A DNA stretch of 9,011 nt. Source: an uncultured Bdellovibrio sp. Its GTDB lineage: Bacteria > Bdellovibrionota > Bdellovibrionia > Bdellovibrionales > Bdellovibrionaceae. Below, piece after piece: positions 1 through 6,693 of this stretch. The notes under the pieces are model-generated. The model was given only the letters and a program-made list of their open reading frames with translations. It made no database searches and was not told where the DNA came from. The stretch is taken from the NCBI GenBank assembly GCA_946482355.1, contig CAMLRE010000058.1, forward strand, positions 1-9,011, in the 5' to 3' direction. The position numbers and the translations under genes were made by a program. Within the stretch, counting starts at the first letter, position 1. Every line of letters starts with the position of its first letter.

Positions 1-537
1 TATCAGAGTAAACGGGTTTAAAAGATAGCCCAGTAAATGCCCGGGCCAAGTTTCTGTATCATGTAAATAGTTTGATAATTTTTCAACGCCCACACCAAGC
101 ACTGTTCCGAACACCGGTGTTTGATAAAGATCCTGATAGCTTGGGCGTTCAGTGACTGTTTCTATGGTAAATTCAAAAGCAAATGAAGAAATCGCCGACC
201 AGATAAACGCATTTTGTTCTGAATAATTTCTTGAACGGTAAAATAAATAATAATACTGACCTGCTAAAGTATGGCGGTAAAGATTGTATTCAAAACTATC
301 GCGGTCGTAGTGTGGATTACGAGGGTAATTAATCCAGTTATCAAAAGACCCGTATTTATCGATTTCTTTTTTATGAACGATGAGGTAGTACGTCCATTGC
401 GCAGCGTAGACCATCGTAAAATTAGCAATTTTTTCTTCGGGCGAAACATTCACAGGCAAATCTGATGAGTCATTTTGGGCGTGCGCTAGGGCAGAAAAGC
501 AAATGCTTAGAATGTAAAGAATTATAGCTTTTCTCAT
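1..537 (-). CDS. Exported DUF3943-family protein, C-terminus cut by window edge
   Basis: I translated this frame by hand: 179 codons are open from the ATG at 537 down to base 1, and no stop is reached, so the C-terminus lies outside the window. Residues 1-20 form a signal peptide with positive residues at 2-3, a hydrophobic core and an AHA cleavage site at 18-20, so the product is exported, probably to the periplasm or outer membrane. Residues about 79-160 match my recollection of the DUF3943 pattern: a D-x-F-x-x-N segment leading to His89 and an aromatic run (GQYYY), then a Phe-Glu pair near 121-122 and E-R-P-S-x-Q-D-L-x-x-T-P at 130-141, followed by a glycine-rich stretch. The family has no established biochemical role. 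The only ribosome-site candidate is a weak GGTGG just upstream. The gene is divergent from the eight-cysteine protein gene with a 202-base gap. Family assignment is moderately sure; function is unknown. Confidence 0.8.
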   Translation of the reverse strand, partial: MRKAIILYILSICFSALAHAQNDSSDLPVNVSPEEKIANFTMVYAAQWTYYLIVHKKEIDKYGSFDNWINYPRNPHYDRDSFEYNLYRHTLAGQYYYLFYRSRNYSEQNAFIWSAISSFAFEFTIETVTERPSYQDLYQTPVFGTVLGVGVEKLSNYLHDTETWPGHLLGYLLNPFTLI

Positions 538-653
538 ACATCGCCACCGTGAAATTTGCAGTGAAATTGCTGTAAAAGTGCAATAAAGCGGCCCGCTGTT
601 AAGCAAAAACCAGGTTAGCGTCTAATAATTTGACATCTTAAAACGGCTTAAAT

Positions 654-673
654 CCCCCCAAAAAGCCGGGGGG
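654..673 (+). repeat. C6/G6 inverted repeat in the leader of the secreted-protein gene
   Basis: Six C (654-659) and six G (668-673) flank an eight-base spacer, giving a short, very GC-rich potential hairpin in an otherwise AT-rich 202-base intergenic region. No T tract follows on either strand, so it does not look like a standard intrinsic terminator. It lies 66 bases upstream of the start codon at 740 and could be a leader-RNA structure or a protein site; neither is shown. The rest of this gap holds a small AGCGG-C-CCGCT inverted repeat at 587-597 and no promoter that I trust. Confidence 0.35.
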
Positions 674-739
674 CCTGGTCTAAGATTCGCTATTAAGATT
701 TCCGAACAAAATGAATTCTATTTTAACGAGGTTTTAATC

Positions 740-1297
740 ATGAAAAAATTTGTAGCGGCATTGATTTCAGTAGTGGCTTTTTCTCAAGTTGTAACTGCGG
801 CACCTTATTACACAGGTATTGGTTGTAATGCAGAAGGTACGAAATGCACTTTCGGTAAACCTTCAAAAAGAGTTTTAAATTGGATGAAACAAGGAACAGT
901 ATCTGAGCTTGGAAATAAATGCGAAAAATTCTTAGCTAATATCGAAGGTCGCAAAAATATGATCGCGCAAAATCGTCCGGTGGTTTTAGATTACAAAAAT
1001 TTTACTTACTCTTGGTCAAACAAAGTCGATCAAAACGGACAAGCTGAAATTATCTGCCAAGTTGAAATTCATTCTGAACTTGAAAATGTAAAAATCGTTT
1101 CTGAAACATATAAAAAATTAAACTGGGTGTGTGATACAAAAGACCAACCAGGAATTTGTGCGCACTTAAAAAGTGAATGCGAAGCTTTACGTGACCAAGC
1201 TTTACAAGATACCACTGTGTTAGACGCAACAATCTATAAAGGCGGATCTTTGGCGCAAGGCGAGATTTGCTATGTAGCTACGGCTAAATTTAAGTAA
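740..1297 (+). CDS. Small secreted eight-cysteine protein, function unknown
   Basis: The product is 185 residues. Residues 1-20 are a typical signal peptide (Lys2-Lys3, hydrophobic core, V-T-A cleavage motif at 18-20), so a mature protein of about 165 residues is exported. The mature part has eight cysteines (29, 36, 61, 106, 131, 140, 147, 177), an even number that suits four disulfides in the periplasm or outside the cell. The two halves resemble each other: each has two cysteines, then a Cys-Glu pair (61-62 and 147-148), a V-L-D step (82-84 and 160-162), and a closing E-I-(I)-C-x-V (103-108 and 175-179). This suggests an ancient internal duplication. The start is supported by GAGG at 728-731, eight bases before the ATG. 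The gene stands alone on its strand and is followed by a possible terminator hairpin. I do not recognise the family and assign no function. Confidence 0.85.
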   Translation: MKKFVAALISVVAFSQVVTAAPYYTGIGCNAEGTKCTFGKPSKRVLNWMKQGTVSELGNKCEKFLANIEGRKNMIAQNRPVVLDYKNFTYSWSNKVDQNGQAEIICQVEIHSELENVKIVSETYKKLNWVCDTKDQPGICAHLKSECEALRDQALQDTTVLDATIYKGGSLAQGEICYVATAKFK

Positions 1298-1360
1298 TCC
1301 AAACAGAATCCTAACCAAAGGTCTAGGTTATATCAGACAAAACTTTTTCTAATTTCGTTT

Positions 1361-1384
1361 GCTAGCAAAAGCTTGCTAGCGTTT
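1361..1384 (+). terminator. Possible terminator hairpin after the eight-cysteine protein gene
   Basis: GCTAGCAA (1361-1368) and TTGCTAGC (1373-1380) are a perfect 8-bp inverted repeat around a four-base loop, followed by GTTTAA. It lies 64 bases after the stop at 1297 and before the next gene's ribosome site. The stem is good but the T tract is only three bases, so termination is plausible rather than certain. The centre also contains AAGCTT, which makes the whole element nearly continuous dyad symmetry and leaves a protein-binding site as an alternative. Confidence 0.45.
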
Positions 1385-1402
1385 AATCAACAGCGAAGTT
1401 CC

Positions 1403-1410
1403 AAGGAAGG
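1403..1410 (+). promoter_or_regulatory. Strong ribosome binding site for the nuclease gene start at 1418
   Basis: AAGGAAGG lies seven bases before the ATG at 1418. It is the best Shine-Dalgarno sequence in this part of the window and points to 1418, not the GTG at 1502, as the original start of the nuclease gene. No comparable site precedes 1502. Confidence 0.75.
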
Positions 1411-1417
1411 AATGTAA

Positions 1418-1501
1418 ATGTTGAAAAAAATCACGGGCGTTTTTTTGATATTGTTCTAAATCCATCTCGTTTATTGCTGGGGAGCCAAAGGCCACCAAAT
1501 C
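1418..1501 (+). pseudogene. 5' part of the nuclease gene: signal peptide and first metal ligands, broken by in-frame TAA
   Basis: Read from the ATG at 1418, 13 codons encode a start typical of a signal peptide (M-L-K-K-I-T-G then a hydrophobic run). TAA follows at 1457-1459, then the same frame continues as I-H-L-V-Y-C-W-G-A-K-G-H-Q-I straight into the open frame at 1502. The W-G-x-x-G-H stretch is the N-terminus of mature S1/P1 nucleases, where the Trp amino group and the His bind zinc. The frame is therefore intact and only one codon is wrong; a change from TTA (Leu) to TAA would suffice. I read this as a nonsense mutation or a sequence error. Translation beginning at 1418 would stop after 13 residues unless the stop is read through. 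Confidence 0.75.
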
Positions 1502-2377
1502 GTGGCCTACGTAGGTGCGAACATAACTACGGATGGCGCAGCTTTCTGGCAATCTAACCTTGAACCTCTTCGAAAACTAACAACAGTTCCTGACCGTGTG
1601 TGGAAAGCTCCCGCAACAAAAGCCGGCGAAGCAAACACGCACTGGTTTCAAGTCGACGCTTATTACGCTCCACAAGATTATAATCAGATTATTAGATTTC
1701 CGAGCAGTTATTCAGATGCCGTTACCAAATACAGCCAAAGCACGATTGATATTAATGGTGTAGCGCCGTGGCGCATTCGCCAGTTATATCAGTTAGCTTT
1801 TTATAGCTTTACTCAAAACGATATGAAAAGTGCTCTCGAGTATGTTGGCGTAATGACTCATTATATTGGTGACTTATCTCAGCCCCTGCATGTCAGCGAA
1901 AATTACGACGGGCAACAAACAGGCAATAAAGGCATTCATTCTTACTTTGAAGCTTCAATCATTAAAGATGAAATAAAAATTCGCGAAGATGTGGAAAAAC
2001 GTGCGCAAAACTTACTGCGTGATCCGAATTTCTTAAGTCAATTTAACGGTAATCTTATGGATGCCATCTTATTAGAAATCGAGCGTTCGGTTTCTTACCG
2101 TGACCAGATCTTTCAAAATGATGATAAGTATGGCCGCAGTAAAAATGGCGCGGCTATTCAATTAGAGTTAGCCAAAAATAGAATGGCTGACGGTGCTGCA
2201 ACAACAGCCATGATTTTAAACCAGCTTTGGCGTGATACAGGCCTTGTCGCTCACGCAACGCCGATGACGGTGCAAGATCCTAAATGGGTAAAACCTGATT
2301 TTAATAATTTACCTGAAGAGCGCATGACTCCGATTCATCAAAAATTTCTTCGTGATGAAGAAGACTGCGCCCAATAA
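1502..2377 (+). CDS. S1/P1-type zinc nuclease, open part of an interrupted gene
   Basis: This is the uninterrupted part (291 codons from GTG) of a gene whose real start is at 1418. The family (S1/P1 nuclease, related to zinc phospholipase C) is exported and cleaves single-stranded DNA and RNA with three zinc ions. Counting from the GTG, I see Asp31 in PDR, His47 in THWFQVD, then H120-x3-D124-x5-H130 in the family's H-x-x-G-D-x-x-Q-P-L-H core, and His146. The last expected ligand, four residues after His146, is Glu150 rather than the usual Asp. The first two ligands, Trp1 and His6 of the mature enzyme, are encoded before 1502, behind the in-frame TAA. A protein started at 1502 would therefore lack both the signal peptide and part of the zinc site and is unlikely to be an active secreted nuclease. 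In a predatory bacterium an intact copy would suit nucleic-acid scavenging (inference). The stop lies three bases from the convergent oxidase-like gene. Confidence 0.85.
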   Translation: MAYVGANITTDGAAFWQSNLEPLRKLTTVPDRVWKAPATKAGEANTHWFQVDAYYAPQDYNQIIRFPSSYSDAVTKYSQSTIDINGVAPWRIRQLYQLAFYSFTQNDMKSALEYVGVMTHYIGDLSQPLHVSENYDGQQTGNKGIHSYFEASIIKDEIKIREDVEKRAQNLLRDPNFLSQFNGNLMDAILLEIERSVSYRDQIFQNDDKYGRSKNGAAIQLELAKNRMADGAATTAMILNQLWRDTGLVAHATPMTVQDPKWVKPDFNNLPEERMTPIHQKFLRDEEDCAQ

Positions 2378-2380
2378 ATT

Positions 2381-3961
2381 TTAGCGCGTAATTGGGGTTA
2401 ACGTTGGCCCTAATTCACCCTCGTGATCTTTTTGCATATCATCGTGCGAATGAATAAAGTGCCCTGAATACCACATCACTAAATCTTGATTAAAAATATT
2501 TTCACCGGTCACAAAACTATTAAGCGCTGCACGTGTTGAAGTGCGAATACGGTTATCATCGATTTCGCTGGCTTTTTGACGAAGCAGCCACGCATCGGCT
2601 ACACCATAATAATCAGCTGCACCATCGTTTTCACCAGGCATAACATCGTAGATACTGTTGTCATCGGAACTTGTGATGCGCCAGTATTTATTATCGTCAT
2701 TTTTTCTAAACATTGTTTCGTAATCAACCGGTCTAAATTCAGAACCATTTGAAACCATCGCTGAATTTGGTTTTCCGTCTAAGTCAAAATCAAAACGCCA
2801 GTACACATGGTGGTGATGGGTGTAACACACGCACGAATTTCTAACGGCTGAAAACTGAAAGATCGGTTTAATGGTTCCGTCAGGATATAATTCAAACTTA
2901 CTGGCATAACGATACCACCCAGCAGAAAATTCTGTAACTAGCGTTACTTTTTCTTCATCTTGATAAATCGCAACACCTCTGAAATTTCCGCGGTCATTGC
3001 CGGTATCAAAAATAGTTGTTGGAGGTTCTGAAGCAATACGAATTCCCGGAGCTTCATCAGAACCCACAGCACTAAAATAATTTTCGGCATAAGACCAGTC
3101 ACGATACGGTCCACACACGCCACCAGAATACTGCACATTTAAAATTGGCGTATGAGCGCGGGCTAGAATTAATTTACCTTTGTAATAAACATTTCTAAGT
3201 TCTAAACCAGAACCTTTACTGCCCGAAGAAGCTGACGGGCGAATAGCTATAAAATTCCATAACGGTCCGTTCTCATCGTTAATGTCAATTTGTGCTGATC
3301 CTGCGCGCCCTTTTCCTGTTACGGCTTGTCCGGCATTAGGTAAGCCGCAGACTGCTAAAGTAGCTAGTGATGTAGGAGGTGCTTTTTCAGGAAAACGAAT
3401 CACTTCCATTGTACTTAAATTGACTCCTACGATTTCATGAATCGTTGGATCAGTTTGTGAACGAACACCAACACCTACAATGCGTGGCCCACCAATTCCG
3501 CGAAAGGTATCGGGACTTGCAAGCGTGCTTGGCATCGGTTCGTAAGCGACTAAATCTCCGCTAATTAAACCTTGTGAAAAATCAGAATTATCTGCGAGCA
3601 CTTGCACAGCTTCTTCGTACTCTTCAGGAGACGCTGCTACATCTTCAATCGTCATTTCAATTTTTGGGAGCAGTGAAAAATCACTGGGCCCTGTGATTCT
3701 TAGCATTTTTGCATCAGTGTAATTAAAAATATGCACGGTATAATCAACGCCTGATGAAAAAGGACGGTCTTCAAGTGATGACGCAATTACGCGGTAGTCT
3801 TTATGATCAAGAGCTTTTAAAACCACTGGGTGATGTAAAAGTTTTTCTGTGATTATTTGGCGATCTTCTTCGGTCGGGCCAATTTGCCTCGCTGAAATCC
3901 TTAAGGTGTTCGCGTAAGTTAAAATTCCACAGAAAAAAGTAACGAAAAAGTATTTAAGCAT
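2381..3961 (-). CDS. Secreted copper-amine-oxidase-like protein with altered active site
   Basis: The product is 526 residues with a signal peptide at about 1-18. Copper amine oxidases deaminate primary amines using copper and a quinone made from an active-site tyrosine. Residues about 27-90 and 112-145 resemble the small N-terminal domains, and the rest resembles the catalytic domain. Y-R-Y at 350-352 followed by P-D-G-T-I (360-364) aligns residue for residue with the family's N-Y-D-Y segment, making Tyr350 the quinone precursor position, but Asn is replaced by Trp349 and Asp by Arg351. A four-His run (382-385) before R-F-D-F-D-L-D-G places copper ligands at His382 and His384, and His504, seven residues after Trp497, fits the third. 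The catalytic Asp normally found in Y-F-D-x-G aligns with Ser297 in NYFSAVG. Activity is therefore doubtful. AAAGGA six bases before the ATG supports the start. The gene follows ftsH in the same direction. Confidence 0.8.
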   Translation of the reverse strand: MLKYFFVTFFCGILTYANTLRISARQIGPTEEDRQIITEKLLHHPVVLKALDHKDYRVIASSLEDRPFSSGVDYTVHIFNYTDAKMLRITGPSDFSLLPKIEMTIEDVAASPEEYEEAVQVLADNSDFSQGLISGDLVAYEPMPSTLASPDTFRGIGGPRIVGVGVRSQTDPTIHEIVGVNLSTMEVIRFPEKAPPTSLATLAVCGLPNAGQAVTGKGRAGSAQIDINDENGPLWNFIAIRPSASSGSKGSGLELRNVYYKGKLILARAHTPILNVQYSGGVCGPYRDWSYAENYFSAVGSDEAPGIRIASEPPTTIFDTGNDRGNFRGVAIYQDEEKVTLVTEFSAGWYRYASKFELYPDGTIKPIFQFSAVRNSCVCYTHHHHVYWRFDFDLDGKPNSAMVSNGSEFRPVDYETMFRKNDDNKYWRITSSDDNSIYDVMPGENDGAADYYGVADAWLLRQKASEIDDNRIRTSTRAALNSFVTGENIFNQDLVMWYSGHFIHSHDDMQKDHEGELGPTLTPITR

Positions 3962-3967
3962 ATTGCA

Positions 3968-4003
3968 TCCTTTGCTGGTGAATAGGAGCGTAATCCAGCA
4001 AAG
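3968..4003 (-). promoter_or_regulatory. Hairpin covering the ribosome binding site of the oxidase-like gene
   Basis: CTTTGCTGG (3970-3978) and CCAGCAAAG (3995-4003) are a perfect 9-bp inverted repeat with a 16-base spacer, inside the 59-base gap between ftsH and the oxidase-like gene. In the minus-strand RNA the second arm contains four bases of the AAAGGA ribosome site (3973-3968), which lies six bases before the start codon. Folding would hide the site and could lower translation. No T tract follows the stem, so it is not a typical terminator. The inverted repeat is seen directly; regulation is inferred. Confidence 0.5.
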
Positions 4004-4020
4004 AAAGTGCCACGAAAAAA

Positions 4021-5907
4021 TTAATGATCGAGTGGTTTTTCAGGAACCGGTTGCGGGGGATTATGAATTCTAGGTTTTCCGAATTTTTTCCAGAGTTCCA
4101 TAAGCTTTGGTTCATTTAAAGTTTCTGATTCGCGCAAAACTTTAACAGCTTCAAAAATAAAATTTTTATTTCGTGTTAAACATTCTGTCGCGCGCGCAAA
4201 ACTTTTATCTAAGATATTTCTGACTTCTTGATCAACATCTGAAGCAGTACGATCGCTTAAAAGTTTTCCGCTACCTTCAAACTGCCCTTGTAGATAGGCA
4301 GCACGCTTATTTTCTAAAGTGACCATTCCGATTTTTTGACTCATACCGAATTGAGTTACCATAGCGCGGGCCAGGTCAGTGGCTTTGGCTAAGTCATCAC
4401 TGGCACCTGTTGATATTTTTTCGCAGAAAATTTCTTCAGAGCATCTGCCACCTAAAAGAACTGCGATTTTATCTAAAAGTTCATCTTCATCTAAAACATA
4501 ACGGTCTTCGGTAGGGCGTTGAATAGTGTAACCTAAAGCGCCCATTCCTCGCGGAATAATACTTACTTTGTGAACTTTATCAGTTGTGCTTAACGCTAAG
4601 CCGACAGTTGCATGACCCATTTCATGATAAGCGATGCGGGTTTTTTCTTTTTCGCTCATCACTTTACTTTTCTTTTCTAAGCCAGCAACCAGGCGTTCGA
4701 TGGCTTGGGTAAAATCATCTTCGCTAACAAAGTCAGCGTTTCTTCTTGTAGCCACAATAGCTGCTTCATTCACAAGATTGGCTAAATCAGCACCAGAAAA
4801 TCCTGAAGTTAAAGAAGCGATATGATTTAAATCTAAATGAGGATCTAAAGTAATTCTTTTGGCGTGCACTTTTAAAATTTGCAGACGGCCTACCTGATCA
4901 GGAGGGCTTAATAAAATTTGTCTATCAAAGCGCCCGGCACGAAGTAAAGCTGGATCTAAGATTTCGGGCCGGTTAGTGGCCGCAATCATAATAACGCCCT
5001 CAGAAGTATCAAAGCCATCCATTTCGGCTAACAATTGATTAAGAGTTTGTTCTTTTTCGTCATTACCGCCGCTGCCAATCACACCAAAAGCGCGTGATTT
5101 TCCTAAGGCATCAATTTCATCGATAAATAATAAACATGGTGCTTGTGATCTAGCTTGGTCAAAAAGATCACGCACACGGGCTGCGCCAAGGCCAACAAAC
5201 ATTTCAACAAACTCTGATCCATTAATAGAAAAGAAAGTGACTTTCGCTTCGCCAGCGACAGCGCGTGCTAATAAAGTTTTACCAGTTCCCGGAGGACCAA
5301 CTAATAAAACTCCTTTTGGGGCACGGCCGCCTAATCGTGAATAACGTTGTGGATCTTGAAGAAAATTAACAACTTCGGCGAGTTCATCTTTAGCCTCGTC
5401 TACGCCGGCCACATCGGCAAATGTGGTTTTTACAGCTTTTTCCATGTAGATCTTAGCGCGGGATTTGGTTAAAGAAAGTATTCCGCCTGCCCCGCGGCTC
5501 ATGCCTTTAGCGGCAAAATTAAATAGAAAATAAATAAATAGAATCGGTACAAGCCAGGCAAAAGCGATTCGCCAAAAAGGATCTTTAAATTCGCTACGAA
5601 AGGTGATGTTTTTATCGTGTAGCTTTTGTACTAAGGTTTCATCATTAACAACGTTAGTAGAAAAGAATTTTACATTCTTTGGGTCATCAGCTTTGATTTC
5701 GCCGCTGACCGTCGTTTCGCTAATGACAACATTGGTGATTTGGTTTTTATCTAACAACTGTAAGAATTCGCTGTAAGGAATCGTTTCGGCGCGCGAGCGG
5801 AACAGAAAGTTATTCAGAAGAACTATAGTCATTAAGACAATAAACATCATACCAAAATTCAGTTTATTTTCGCCGGGCTTAGGAAGTTTTGTTTGATCGT
5901 CTTGCAT
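4021..5907 (-). CDS. ftsH: ATP-dependent zinc metalloprotease FtsH
   Basis: FtsH is a hexameric inner-membrane AAA+ protease that extracts and degrades misfolded membrane proteins and selected soluble regulators. At 628 residues it has the normal family length. In order I see: a transmembrane segment at about 19-37, a periplasmic domain to about 112, a second transmembrane segment at about 113-132, Walker A GPPGTGKT (204-211), the pore motif [14 protein letters not shown] (236-249), Walker B LLFIDEID (259-266), the second region of homology with arginine fingers Arg323 and Arg326, the zinc site HEMGH (428-432), and the acidic third ligand in TGASDDL (probably Asp505). The motif is HEMGH rather than the commoner HEAGH, with the ligands and catalytic Glu429 intact. 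The tail (611-628) is proline-rich. No Shine-Dalgarno sequence precedes the ATG, and a TATATT box sits six bases upstream. The start is nevertheless well supported by the normal N-terminal membrane segment. Confidence 0.97.
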   Translation of the reverse strand: MQDDQTKLPKPGENKLNFGMMFIVLMTIVLLNNFLFRSRAETIPYSEFLQLLDKNQITNVVISETTVSGEIKADDPKNVKFFSTNVVNDETLVQKLHDKNITFRSEFKDPFWRIAFAWLVPILFIYFLFNFAAKGMSRGAGGILSLTKSRAKIYMEKAVKTTFADVAGVDEAKDELAEVVNFLQDPQRYSRLGGRAPKGVLLVGPPGTGKTLLARAVAGEAKVTFFSINGSEFVEMFVGLGAARVRDLFDQARSQAPCLLFIDEIDALGKSRAFGVIGSGGNDEKEQTLNQLLAEMDGFDTSEGVIMIAATNRPEILDPALLRAGRFDRQILLSPPDQVGRLQILKVHAKRITLDPHLDLNHIASLTSGFSGADLANLVNEAAIVATRRNADFVSEDDFTQAIERLVAGLEKKSKVMSEKEKTRIAYHEMGHATVGLALSTTDKVHKVSIIPRGMGALGYTIQRPTEDRYVLDEDELLDKIAVLLGGRCSEEIFCEKISTGASDDLAKATDLARAMVTQFGMSQKIGMVTLENKRAAYLQGQFEGSGKLLSDRTASDVDQEVRNILDKSFARATECLTRNKNFIFEAVKVLRESETLNEPKLMELWKKFGKPRIHNPPQPVPEKPLDH

Positions 5908-5913
5908 GCTAAA

Positions 5914-5919
5914 AATATA
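5914..5919 (-). promoter_or_regulatory. ftsH: Possible -10 box just upstream of ftsH
   Basis: On the minus strand TATATT (five of six matches to TATAAT) ends six bases before the ftsH ATG. If used, transcription would begin at or very near the start codon, which would fit the absence of a ribosome binding site. No convincing -35 box lies at the right distance, so this is a weak call. Confidence 0.25.
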
Positions 5920-6047
5920 AGAAGTTCAAAATTTATTCCACGCACAGACGCTTTTTATGCTATGTCGCTGTGGCAATATGGTGGCAACTTGACTAACGCG
6001 AGTCGCCTTGGCCTAACGAAGTATGTTTTTCTTCCACGTGAGCAGGT

Positions 6048-6686
6048 ATGATTGAGTTTGTGTCGTCGATCAATAAATATCCTACTTTTCATTATTCGCA
6101 GCCCAGCGATTATCATTTTAGTCATGATTCGGTGTTTCTAGCGCGCGAAATATTTGAAAGACACAGTGATCAGCTGGCCCATGACAACATACACATTCTA
6201 GATCTGTGTGCTGGCTGTGGCATTGTAGGTCTGGATTTACTGTTTCACCAGTTAAACGAAAAATCTTTTAAGGGCGAAGTTGATTTTTTAGAAGTGCAAG
6301 AAATCTATCACGAGCATTTTTTAAAGAATAAAGAGCTATTACAAAGTCATTTTGCAAATCAGCCGGTTTCATTAAACTGGGTACAAAACAGTTACGCTTC
6401 AGTTAATAATGACAAAAAATACGATTTAATCGTATCAAATCCTCCTTACTTTGTTGTGGGCCAAGGTATGTTGTCTCCGAATGAATTTAAAAATCGCTGC
6501 CGCTTTTTTGTCGATTCAGATTGGCAGACAATGATTCGCTTTATACAAAGTTCGCTAAAATCCCAGGGTCAAGCGTACTTTTTGGTCCGAGAAGAACTTA
6601 AAGCCCCAATGTTAAAACTATTTCCTGAAATTACTTTTCCATTTCAAGTACGCGGCACGTGGGTTGCACACCTAAAACTAACTTGA
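6048..6686 (+). CDS. TrmN6-like N6-adenine methyltransferase (probable tRNA modification)
   Basis: This 212-residue protein has the layout of the YfiC/TrmN6 group of S-adenosylmethionine-dependent N6-adenine methyltransferases, which methylate A37 of one valine tRNA in E. coli. A leading segment Y-H-F-S-H-D-S-V-F-L-A (22-32) corresponds to the family's F-x-x-G-x-D-x-x-L-L-A. It is followed by the cofactor-binding motif I L-D-L-C-A-G-C-G-I-V-G-L (51-62) and the catalytic N-P-P-Y (131-134) in DLIVSNPPYF. The G-Q-G-x-L-S-P-N stretch after it (138-145) is typical of the group. Substrate specificity cannot be fixed from sequence; a related RNA or protein target remains possible. A TGA in frame at 6039-6041 rules out an upstream extension, and the ribosome site is poor. 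It heads a three-gene same-strand operon, seven bases before the next gene, and is divergent from ftsH across 140 bases. Confidence 0.85.
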   Translation: MIEFVSSINKYPTFHYSQPSDYHFSHDSVFLAREIFERHSDQLAHDNIHILDLCAGCGIVGLDLLFHQLNEKSFKGEVDFLEVQEIYHEHFLKNKELLQSHFANQPVSLNWVQNSYASVNNDKKYDLIVSNPPYFVVGQGMLSPNEFKNRCRFFVDSDWQTMIRFIQSSLKSQGQAYFLVREELKAPMLKLFPEITFPFQVRGTWVAHLKLT

Positions 6687-6693
6687 GAACTAT

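Noticed and set aside
271..465. Plus-strand open frame of 64 codons opposite the DUF3943 gene
   Set aside because: It lies wholly antisense to a gene with a signal peptide and recognisable motifs and has no family resemblance of its own.
630..635. Perfect TTGACA as a -35 box for the gene at 740
   Set aside because: At 16-18 bases spacing the expected -10 falls in the C run (652-658), so no promoter can be supported.
1424..1446. Homopolymer slippage (seven A, seven T) as the cause of the broken nuclease start
   Set aside because: The frame before and after the TAA is the same, so no insertion or deletion is needed; a single base substitution explains it better.
1502..1504. GTG as the true start of the nuclease gene
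   Set aside because: It has no ribosome site and would remove the signal peptide and the Trp/His zinc ligands that are encoded in the same frame just upstream; kept only as the edge of the open frame.
4634..4825. Plus-strand open frame inside ftsH
   Set aside because: Antisense shadow of the FtsH protease domain, with no ribosome site or independent support.
5989..6017. TTGACT plus CCTAAC as a promoter for the methyltransferase operon
   Set aside because: The -35 is fair, but the -10 matches only three of six positions, which is too weak to list as a feature.
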